A stretch of 24,678 nucleotides of DNA, taken from Alphaproteobacteria bacterium UBA6062 (lineage in GTDB: Bacteria; Pseudomonadota; Alphaproteobacteria; Sneathiellales; Sneathiellaceae). Below are positions 1 to 6,042 of this stretch, piece by piece. The stretch is taken from assembly GCA_002428885.1 (NCBI GenBank), contig DIYE01000366.1, positions 1-24,678 of the forward strand. Reading direction: 5' to 3'. Within the stretch, counting starts at the first letter, position 1. The number at the start of each line of letters is the position of its first letter. The position numbers and the translations under genes are program-made. The notes under the pieces are model-generated. The model was not told the origin of the DNA and did not search any database. It was given only the letters and a program-made list of their open reading frames with translations.

Positions 1-551
1 CCTGCCGGCGCCAGAAGCAGCATGAACATATCCACCATGTCGGCAACCGTTGTCTCGGACTGTCCGACTCCGACAGTCTCAATCAGGATCACATCAAACC
101 CCGCCGCTTCACAGAGCAACATAACTTCCCGCGTGCGACGGGCGACGCCGCCCAGCGAGCCTCTCGAAGGGGAAGGCCGGATAAAGGCGTTCGGATCCCG
201 GGACAAATCCTCCATCCGGGTTTTGTCGCCCAGAATGGATCCGCCTGTGCGCTTGGAGGATGGATCAATGGTGAGGACGGCAACTTTATGCCCCCGCCCT
301 GTCAGAAAGGTTCCAAAAGCTTCAATGAAGGTAGATTTCCCGACCCCTGGCGTGCCGGAAATGCCGATACGAACAGACCGTCCCGTGTCAGGCAACAGAT
401 CCGTCAGCAAGTCCTGGGCTGCGCTTTGATGATCTTCACGAATTGATTCGGCCAATGTGATGGCCCGGGCTAGCGCCCGACGGCTACCAGAGCGGATTTT
501 CTCCGCCATTTCATTCACTTCTGAGCGTTCATTTTGTTTCTTGGTTGTCAT
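1..551 (-). CDS. meaB: Methylmalonyl-CoA mutase-associated GTPase MeaB (5' part, runs off the window)
   Basis: MeaB is a SIMIBI-class G3E GTPase that loads and protects the B12 cofactor of methylmalonyl-CoA mutase. The reading frame is open from an ATG at 551 to the window edge (183 codons), so the C-terminal part is missing. Visible motifs are the P-loop GTPGVGKST (residues 66-74), the switch-like IDPSSKRTGGSILGDKTRM (95-113), IRPSPSRGSLGGVARRT (124-140) and ETVGVGQSE (158-166), all typical of MeaB/ArgK. The mutase gene lies on the same strand about 2.6 kb upstream of this gene's start, with three unrelated genes between. There is no good Shine-Dalgarno sequence at 551; an alternative ATG at 509 (residue 15) has AGAAGTG in front of it. 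The family call is firm; the exact start is not. Confidence 0.93.
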   Translation of the reverse strand, partial: MTTKKQNERSEVNEMAEKIRSGSRRALARAITLAESIREDHQSAAQDLLTDLLPDTGRSVRIGISGTPGVGKSTFIEAFGTFLTGRGHKVAVLTIDPSSKRTGGSILGDKTRMEDLSRDPNAFIRPSPSRGSLGGVARRTREVMLLCEAAGFDVILIETVGVGQSETTVADMVDMFMLLLAPA

Positions 552-558
552 GGTAACA

Positions 559-587
559 GGTATCGGAAAATACTGGGCCTCAGTCAA
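559..587 (-). promoter_or_regulatory. Possible sigma70-type promoter of meaB
   Basis: On the minus strand TTGACT (582-587) is followed after 17 bp by GATACC (559-564), a weak -10. A start site 6-8 bases further on would fall at about the meaB ATG at 551. That would give a leaderless or nearly leaderless mRNA and fits the lack of a ribosome binding site. This is pattern matching only. Confidence 0.3.
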
Positions 588-626
588 GGGGAATGCCCGG
601 TATTTAAGGGAAAGGATCACAGTTCA

Positions 627-1628
627 ATGGGGCCGATCAGGACAGTCGATATGCATACCGGAGGCGAGCCTCTGCGAATAATAACGGAAGGCATTCCACT
701 ACCGGACTCACTCTCCCTTCTGGAGAAGAGACGATATTTACGCGAAAATGCGGATCAGTATCGCCGTTTCCTGATGTTCGAGCCGCGCGGCCATCGGGAT
801 ATGTATGGCGCGCTGCTTGTTCCCGCCGACCATCCTGAAGCTGATTTCGGCGTTATTTTTATGCATAATGAAGGATACAGCACCATGTGTGGCCATGCAG
901 TGATTGCTCTTGGTCGCTATGCCGTCGATACAGGACTGGTGTCGGCCTGTGAAGGGACAACCACCTTAACAATCCAGTGTCCCTGCGGACCGGTGACGGC
1001 GTCTGTAGAAACGCCTGCAGGGAAGTCCGGCCGGGTTTCCTTTGAAAGCGTGCCGTCCTTTGCCCTGAAACTGGATCAGTTCGTAAACACGGACGCATAC
1101 GGTCCTGTGGAATTAGATATCGGATATGGCGGCGCCTTTTACGGTATCCTGGACGCCGCGAGTATCGGCCTGGATGTTACGAAAACACCTGTTCAGGATC
1201 TAATAGCGGCGGCAGGTCATCTTAAAGAAGCCATTAATAATGAAATTGATATCAACCATCCTGAGGAAGAGGATCTTGGATTTCTCTACGGGATTATCTT
1301 TACGGACGGACGAACCGGGCGGGATAACAGCCCCAGTCGGAATATCTGTATCTTTGCAGATGGACAGGTGGATCGCAGCCCGACCGGTTCCGGTGTTACC
1401 GCAAGACTGGCCGTTATGGCCGCCAAGAGAGAAACGAAGATCGGCGAGCCGCATGTTTTTGAAAGTATAACCGGCTCTCTCTTCAACGGGAAAACCCTTT
1501 CAAAGGCTGTTGTCGGCCCCTATAAAGGCGTAAAGGTGGAAATCAGCGGTCAGGCTCATTACTACGGAACCGCCGAATTCACAATGGAAGAGAACGACCC
1601 TTTATCTGGTGGTTTTTTATTGCGCTAG
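627..1628 (+). CDS. Trans-3-hydroxy-L-proline dehydratase (proline racemase family)
   Basis: The protein (333 aa) belongs to the proline racemase fold family: VDMHTGGEPLRI at the N-terminus, MCGHAVIALG with Cys88, and DRSPTGSGVTAR with Thr253. True proline and hydroxyproline epimerases have two catalytic cysteines. A Cys/Thr pair in these positions is the hallmark of trans-3-hydroxy-L-proline dehydratase (EC 4.2.1.77; human L3HYPDH uses Cys104 and Thr273), which forms pyrroline-2-carboxylate. The ATG at 627 is chosen because the MHTGGEP block normally lies close to the N-terminus and AAAGGA lies about 10 bases upstream; the frame stays open to 534, but those residues do not look like the family. 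Cytidine deaminase follows after 12 nt, probably in the same transcript. No pyrroline-2-carboxylate reductase is visible nearby. The dehydratase call rests on the active-site residues. Confidence 0.88.
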   Translation: MGPIRTVDMHTGGEPLRIITEGIPLPDSLSLLEKRRYLRENADQYRRFLMFEPRGHRDMYGALLVPADHPEADFGVIFMHNEGYSTMCGHAVIALGRYAVDTGLVSACEGTTTLTIQCPCGPVTASVETPAGKSGRVSFESVPSFALKLDQFVNTDAYGPVELDIGYGGAFYGILDAASIGLDVTKTPVQDLIAAAGHLKEAINNEIDINHPEEEDLGFLYGIIFTDGRTGRDNSPSRNICIFADGQVDRSPTGSGVTARLAVMAAKRETKIGEPHVFESITGSLFNGKTLSKAVVGPYKGVKVEISGQAHYYGTAEFTMEENDPLSGGFLLR

Positions 1629-1640
1629 AAAGAAACAGCC

Positions 1641-2045
1641 ATGAGTGAACAAACCAAAGACCTGACAGCCATGGCGATGGCCATCATGGATAAGGCTTAT
1701 TCCCCCTATTCCAATTTTTCGGTAGGAGCCGCCATCCGGACCGGGAGCGGCAATGTATACGCCGGCTGTAATGTGGAGAATGTCTCATACGGCCTTACTA
1801 TTTGCGCAGAACGCAACGCCATTGCTCAGGCCGTATCCGCAGAGGGTCCCGATCTAAAACTAGAGGAAGTGGTGATTACCAATCGAAATGCCGAGGGTGT
1901 TTCTATTCCCTGTTCTCCTTGCGGCGCCTGCCGTCAGGTGATTGCAGAATTTGCTGGCCCTGACACGATTATCCGGTATCAGGGCCGAAATGGTGAAGTT
2001 CGCGTTTCTATGGAAGAACTGCTTCCTGACAGCTTTAGATTTTAA
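1641..2045 (+). CDS. cdd: Cytidine deaminase
   Basis: This is a 134-aa zinc cytidine deaminase of the short homotetrameric class, which converts cytidine and deoxycytidine to uridine and deoxyuridine in pyrimidine salvage. The zinc site is complete: CAERNA with Cys55 and the catalytic Glu57, and PCSPCGACRQ with Cys91 and Cys94. The N-terminal AYSPYSNFSVGAA block (19-31) is the usual substrate loop. The ATG is 12 nt after the dehydratase stop, so the two genes are probably co-transcribed although they share no obvious pathway. Its TAA overlaps the stop codon of the convergent deacetylase gene within the palindrome TTAA (2042-2045). Confidence 0.97.
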   Translation: MSEQTKDLTAMAMAIMDKAYSPYSNFSVGAAIRTGSGNVYAGCNVENVSYGLTICAERNAIAQAVSAEGPDLKLEEVVITNRNAEGVSIPCSPCGACRQVIAEFAGPDTIIRYQGRNGEVRVSMEELLPDSFRF

Positions 2046-3079
2046 GATCTAACGCTTTCAAAGCCCTTCATAAAGCTGCTGATATTAGCTCCCAGGAAGT
2101 CACGGTTATAGCCTCCTTCCTGAACCAGAACAGTCGGCATCCCGAGATCTGCAATACTGGCGGCTATTCGCGAGAAACCTTCTGTCGTCACTTTCAGACC
2201 GACAAGCGGATCACCTTCAAAGGCATCAAGCCCCAGGGCGATAAATAAAATATCCGGCGCATAGGTTCGAAGAGCCTGTTTCGCCTCCTCCAGCCTCTTG
2301 AGGAAAGCGTCATCACCGCTACCGGCCGGAAGAGGCAGATTGAGATTATATCCTTCACCGGCTGCTTCACCCCGCTCATGCTCATACCCTGCGAAGAAAG
2401 GATAAAAGTCCGTTGGATCACAATGCAGGGAAAGGGTGAAAACATCCGGGCGTTTATAGAAAATACCCTGCGTACCGTTTCCATGATGCACATCAATATC
2501 CAGAATGGCAGCCCGCTGGACCTTTTGCCGGGCGTAATGAGCTGCAATCGCCACATTATTCAGGAAGCAGAAACCGCCGGACATGTCTTCATAGGCATGG
2601 TGTCCCGGTGGCCGGCACAGCGCATAAGCTGCCTTTGCTGCCGGTAGATCATCCAAAACCAGTTCTGTCGCTGTTAAGGCCGCATTGCTGGCTGCAACCA
2701 CGCCTTCCCAGGTTTTCGGTCCAATAGGCGCAGCAAGATCCGCCGTATAGTAACCGACCTCACCTGCAATACCTTTAGGCATGGAGGACATATGACGTCC
2801 CGGATGTATGTTGGGCAGAACTTCCTTACTTTCCATCCCCGCGGCGACCCAGCGTTCATGGATAGTTTCAAGAAAATGCAGATACCCCGGCGAATGGACG
2901 GCCGCTCGCGGTTTCGGTCCGAAATCCATCGCCGGAATAAAATCATGTCCTGCCTCGCGCAGGCCTGCCTCCAACGCATCCGCCCGACCGGGAATCTCCT
3001 GGGGTTCCCGGAAAATGCCCGATTGAATAAACGTTTTTGGATAATGTTTGGCCTGGTCGGGGCTGAAAACCACCTTCAT
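2042..3079 (-). CDS. Acetylpolyamine amidohydrolase-like deacetylase (class II HDAC fold)
   Basis: The 345-aa protein matches the bacterial acetylpolyamine amidohydrolase branch of the arginase/deacetylase superfamily. Zinc-ligand candidates are Asp196 and His198 (in LDIDVHHGNGTQ) and Asp285 (in LGLDAFEGDP). The catalytic His pair is His160-His161 in RPPGHHA, and the oxyanion Tyr is Tyr324 in EGGYN. Each is one residue off the numbering I recall for the Mycoplana ramosa enzyme (D195, H197, D284, H158/H159, Y323). The length and the extended loop before RPPGHHA also fit. It probably removes acetyl groups from acetylputrescine-type amines in the cytoplasm. The ATG at 3079 is preferred over the longer frame (to 3148) because AGGAGAG lies just upstream. 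A terminator at 3150-3180 separates it from the mutase gene. Other amide substrates are possible. Confidence 0.88.
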   Translation of the reverse strand: MKVVFSPDQAKHYPKTFIQSGIFREPQEIPGRADALEAGLREAGHDFIPAMDFGPKPRAAVHSPGYLHFLETIHERWVAAGMESKEVLPNIHPGRHMSSMPKGIAGEVGYYTADLAAPIGPKTWEGVVAASNAALTATELVLDDLPAAKAAYALCRPPGHHAYEDMSGGFCFLNNVAIAAHYARQKVQRAAILDIDVHHGNGTQGIFYKRPDVFTLSLHCDPTDFYPFFAGYEHERGEAAGEGYNLNLPLPAGSGDDAFLKRLEEAKQALRTYAPDILFIALGLDAFEGDPLVGLKVTTEGFSRIAASIADLGMPTVLVQEGGYNRDFLGANISSFMKGFESVRS

Positions 3080-3119
3080 GAAGACTCTCCTGCTACAAGA
3101 CTGATAGCCTATTAAAACC

Positions 3120-3129
3120 CGCAATTGTG
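3120..3129 (-). promoter_or_regulatory. CGCAATTGTG motif, copy 1
   Basis: This 10-bp sequence (CACAATTGCG on the gene strand) lies 41-50 bases upstream of the deacetylase start. The same 10-mer occurs at 5369-5378 and 10645-10654, each time upstream of a minus-strand gene and in the same orientation. It could be an operator half or a promoter element; function unknown. Confidence 0.3.
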
Positions 3130-3149
3130 ATGCATCGTCAAGTCGCAAT

Positions 3150-3180
3150 AAAAAAGGCGGGAGAAAACTCCCGCCCTAGG
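3150..3180 (-). terminator. Rho-independent terminator of the methylmalonyl-CoA mutase gene
   Basis: On the minus strand an 8-bp perfect GC-rich stem, GGCGGGAG/CTCCCGCC (3156-3163 and 3168-3175), has a TTTT loop and is followed directly by six T. It lies 19 nt beyond the mutase stop codon and ends transcription before the deacetylase gene, which therefore probably has its own promoter. Confidence 0.92.
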
Positions 3181-3198
3181 TCACTCATAACAGCGCAG

Positions 3199-5346
3199 TT
3201 AAGCAGCCTGTTGTTTGCGGATCAGTTCCAGGACCTCTGCCGCAGCGGCGGGAATATTGGTTCCAGGTCCGTAAATCGCAGCAACACCCGCATCATATAA
3301 GGTGTCATAATCCTGTGCAGGAATTACACCGCCGCAAACCACGAGAATATCTTGAGCTCCTTGTGCTTTCAGCTCACCGATAATCTGCGGGACCAGCGTC
3401 TTGTGGCCCGCTGCCTGGGAAGAGATACCAATGACATGGACGTCGCTCTCGATCGCATCCTTGGCTGCTTCGGCCGGCGTCTGGAACAAAGGTCCGACAT
3501 CAACGTCAAAGCCGATATCGGCGAAAGCCGTAGCAATCACTTTAGCGCCCCGATCATGACCATCCTGCCCAAGCTTAACAACCAGCATACGGGGGCGCCG
3601 CCCCTGCTCAGCTTCAAAACCTTCAATATCTTTCTGTATTTTCTGGAAACCCTCATCCCCTTCATAGGCGGATCCGTAGACCCCTGAGATGGATTTGATT
3701 TCCGCCCGATGACGCGTAAAGACTTTTTCCATAGCGTCGGAGATCTCCCCTACTGTTGCCCGGACACGCGCGGCATTCACACAAAGATCGAGAAGGTTAG
3801 CGTCACCTTCTGCCCCTTTGGTCAGGGCTTCAAGGGCAGATTGGCAAGCTGCCTCATCCCGGGTCGAACGGATTTTTTCAAGGCGCGCCACTTGCTGACG
3901 CAACACTTCCGTATTGTCCACATCCAGGATTTCAATGTTACTGTCGTCCTTTTCAAGGGAGTATTTATTGACGCCAACAATCGTTTCCTCTCCTCGGTCG
4001 ACCCTGGCCTGACGGCGAGCGGCGGACTCTTCAATTTGCAGTTTCGGCATACCGCTTTCAACAGCTTTGGTCATGCCGCCGAGCGCCTCCACTTCCTGGA
4101 TCAGCTCCCAGGCATCCTCGACAAGGGAATTGGTCAGGCTTTCCACATAATAGCTGCCGCCAAGCGGATCGATCACATTGGGAACACCGGTTTCTTCTGC
4201 CAGAATCAATTGGGTATTCCTGGCAACCCTGGCCGAGAAATCCGTCGGAAGCGCAATGGCTTCATCCAGTGCATTGGTATGCAGGCTCTGGGTTCCGCCA
4301 AGGACCGCCGCCATAGCTTCATAGGCGGTCCGGATAACGTTATTATAAGGGTCCTGTTCGGTCAGACTGACCCCGGATGTCTGGCAATGAGTCCGCAGCA
4401 TCAGGGACTGCGGGTTCTGGGGCTCAAACTGTTTCATTACCCGGGCCCATAGAACGCGTGCCGCCCTCAGCTTGGATACTTCCATAAAGAAATTCATGCC
4501 AATGGCAAAGAAGAAGCTGAGACGTGGTGCGAAATCATCGATTTTCAGACCGGACGCCAGGGCCGCCCGCGCATATTCCAAACCGTCGGCAATCGTAAAG
4601 GCCAGCTCCTGCACCTGCGTCGCGCCAGCTTCCTGCATATGATAGCCGGAAATGGAGATTGAGTTGAAGCGCGGCATATTGCGGGATGTGTAACCAATGA
4701 TATCACCAATGATCCGCATGCTGGGGGCCGGCGGGTAAATGTAGGTATTACGAACCATAAACTCTTTCAGGATATCGTTCTGGATGGTTCCGGCCAGCTT
4801 ATCAGGCCCCACACCCTGTTCTTCCGCCGCGACAATATAATTTGCAAGGATCGGCAAAACGGCACCGTTCATGGTCATGGACACCGACATCTGATCCAGC
4901 GGGATACCATCAAACAGGATTTTCATATCCTCAACGGAATCAATCGCGACACCGGCTTTACCAACATCACCGACAACACGCGGATGATCACTGTCATATC
5001 CCCGGTGAGTCGCCAGGTCGAAAGCAACAGAAAGGCCTTTTTGACCCGCGGCCAAATTCCGGCGATAAAACGCATTTGATTCTTCAGCCGTGGAAAATCC
5101 CGCATATTGACGAATTGTCCAGGGACGGTTTGCATACATGGTTGCCCGGACACCGCGCTTGAAAGGTGCGAATCCCGGAAGCTCTTCTTCCAGGGAAAGG
5201 TTGCTGACATCGTCGGATGTATAAAGAGGCTTAACGGCGATCCCTTCCGGCGTGTCCCAGACCAGATCCTCTACTTTCCGTCCCCGAAGCTCTTTTTCAG
5301 CTTGTTTTTCCCATCCATCCCGGTCGGGTTTTGGAAATTCGCTCAT
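3199..5346 (-). CDS. scpA: Methylmalonyl-CoA mutase, single-chain with B12 domain
   Basis: This adenosylcobalamin enzyme (715 aa) interconverts methylmalonyl-CoA and succinyl-CoA, the last step of propionyl-CoA breakdown. The N-terminal barrel carries TMYANRPWTIRQYAGFS (69-85) with Tyr71, and ISGYHMQEAGAT with His236; these correspond to Tyr89 and His244 of the Propionibacterium enzyme. The C-terminal cobalamin domain has the DxHxxG motif DGHDRGAK, with His597 as the lower cobalt ligand. No small-subunit gene is visible, so a homodimer as in other alphaproteobacteria is likely. The frame stays open to a TTG at 5373, but the ATG at 5346 gives the usual N-terminus (SEFPKPDRDGW). MeaB, its G-protein partner, is encoded at the start of the window on the same strand. 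Confidence 0.97.
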   Translation of the reverse strand: MSEFPKPDRDGWEKQAEKELRGRKVEDLVWDTPEGIAVKPLYTSDDVSNLSLEEELPGFAPFKRGVRATMYANRPWTIRQYAGFSTAEESNAFYRRNLAAGQKGLSVAFDLATHRGYDSDHPRVVGDVGKAGVAIDSVEDMKILFDGIPLDQMSVSMTMNGAVLPILANYIVAAEEQGVGPDKLAGTIQNDILKEFMVRNTYIYPPAPSMRIIGDIIGYTSRNMPRFNSISISGYHMQEAGATQVQELAFTIADGLEYARAALASGLKIDDFAPRLSFFFAIGMNFFMEVSKLRAARVLWARVMKQFEPQNPQSLMLRTHCQTSGVSLTEQDPYNNVIRTAYEAMAAVLGGTQSLHTNALDEAIALPTDFSARVARNTQLILAEETGVPNVIDPLGGSYYVESLTNSLVEDAWELIQEVEALGGMTKAVESGMPKLQIEESAARRQARVDRGEETIVGVNKYSLEKDDSNIEILDVDNTEVLRQQVARLEKIRSTRDEAACQSALEALTKGAEGDANLLDLCVNAARVRATVGEISDAMEKVFTRHRAEIKSISGVYGSAYEGDEGFQKIQKDIEGFEAEQGRRPRMLVVKLGQDGHDRGAKVIATAFADIGFDVDVGPLFQTPAEAAKDAIESDVHVIGISSQAAGHKTLVPQIIGELKAQGAQDILVVCGGVIPAQDYDTLYDAGVAAIYGPGTNIPAAAAEVLELIRKQQAA

Positions 5347-5368
5347 CTCTCTACGTCCTCTGTTTTTG

Positions 5369-5378
5369 CGCAATTGTG
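5369..5378 (-). promoter_or_regulatory. CGCAATTGTG motif, copy 2
   Basis: Second copy of the 10-mer, 23-32 bases upstream of the mutase ATG. It lies inside a wider near-palindrome (TGCGCAATTGTGCA, one G/T mismatch pair) and overlaps the likely -10 element of the mutase promoter. Binding of a protein here would block or modulate transcription. Confidence 0.35.
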
Positions 5379-5402
5379 CACCGCACCAGATCGGAATGTC
5401 AA
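5373..5402 (-). promoter_or_regulatory. Likely promoter of the methylmalonyl-CoA mutase gene
   Basis: On the minus strand a perfect -35 TTGACA (5397-5402) is followed after 18 bp by CACAAT (5373-5378; 4 of 6 matches to TATAAT). The predicted start near 5366 would give a 5' leader of about 20 nt, enough to carry a weak ribosome binding site. Confidence 0.5.
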
Positions 5403-5487
5403 TTTCCCGATAGAGATACCTTATTATGCGCTGTTCTCTTCCGGCCTGCTATGTACCAATAAACGCTCTTAATTGCAATAAAGCTAA

Positions 5488-5497
5488 CAAACGTTTG
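5488..5497. promoter_or_regulatory. CAAACGTTTG palindrome upstream of the mutase promoter
   Basis: A perfect 10-bp palindrome lies about 140 bp upstream of the mutase start, in the gap between the mutase and the small secreted-protein gene. A TTGCAA lies 10 bp away. It could be an operator; nothing else supports it. Confidence 0.2.
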
Positions 5498-5520
5498 GCT
5501 CATTCCTTATTCAACTCGCC

Positions 5521-5556
5521 AATAAAAAAGCACCCTGTCCGAAGAGAGAGTGCTTT
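5521..5556 (-). terminator. Rho-independent terminator with UUCG tetraloop, after the small secreted-protein gene
   Basis: On the minus strand the arms AAAGCAC (5550-5556) and GTGCTTT (5527-5533) close a longer stem with one mismatch. Its loop is TTCG closed by C-G, the extra-stable cUUCGg tetraloop. A run of T follows (A at 5524-5529 on the plus strand). It lies about 50 nt beyond the stop codon of the gene at 5608-5859. Confidence 0.85.
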
Positions 5557-5607
5557 CAACAACATGATTGAGAAAATGTCAGTTTGGATCAAGTTATGGG
5601 GAGAGGG

Positions 5608-5859
5608 TCACTCGCCGCCTCCGCCGCCTCCCGGAGCTGAACTACCGCCTGGAGCCGTTCCGCCGCTACCGCCAGAGCTACTGGCCTCGCCAACAGATGC
5701 GCTTCCTGCTTCAGATACACCTCCTTCTCCTAATTGAATGTAATCAGAGCATTCCTCATCATAGTAACATTTCGGAATCTCGATAGAGATTGCTGAAGCT
5801 GCACCTGCTTGCAGGACCGTTGCGAGGATTGCTACCCCGATAAATGTATATTTTTTCAT
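5608..5859 (-). CDS. Small secreted glycine-rich protein of unknown function
   Basis: I do not recognise this 83-aa protein. It begins MKKYTFIGVAILATVL, a typical Sec signal peptide: two lysines, a hydrophobic core, and a likely cut after ASA at residue 23. The mature part is about 60 aa. It has two cysteines six residues apart (Cys31 and Cys37, CYYDEEC), which could form a disulphide, then an acidic stretch and a low-complexity Gly/Ser tail ending in six Gly and a Glu (63-83). There is no lipobox and no second membrane segment. A strong terminator sits about 50 nt downstream, which supports a real gene. The ribosome binding site is weak (AAGAGA before ATG). The product is probably periplasmic or exported. 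An artefact of GC-rich repeat sequence is less likely given the signal peptide and terminator. Confidence 0.68.
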   Translation of the reverse strand: MKKYTFIGVAILATVLQAGAASAISIEIPKCYYDEECSDYIQLGEGGVSEAGSASVGEASSSGGSGGTAPGGSSAPGGGGGGE

Positions 5860-6042
5860 AATCTCTTGTCGCCTTTACCTGTTTTCAAACGATGACTCTG
5901 TGTCGTCATTCAAAAAAAAGCGGTTCAAAGAAAAATCTGGAAACTCGATAGAGGAGGATATATCTGTAGGATATGTTGGCGATGATCGCTGAGTATAAAC
6001 AACATGCAGGGTGTTCCAGGTTCGAACGCCGGGTAGCGACAA

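Noticed and set aside
22..429. 135-aa plus-strand frame at the window start
   Set aside because: Antisense to meaB, whose P-loop and other motifs read cleanly on the minus strand.
3709..4452. 247-aa plus-strand open frame
   Set aside because: It lies wholly antisense to the methylmalonyl-CoA mutase gene and resembles no family; a shadow frame.
5470..5497. TTGCAA near the mutase gene as a PccR-type propionate regulator site
   Set aside because: The known site needs two TTTGCAA boxes 4 bp apart; only a single partial box is present.
5426..5737. 103-aa plus-strand frame with a poly-proline run
   Set aside because: The prolines are the antisense of the Gly-rich tail of the small secreted protein, whose signal peptide and terminator support the minus strand.
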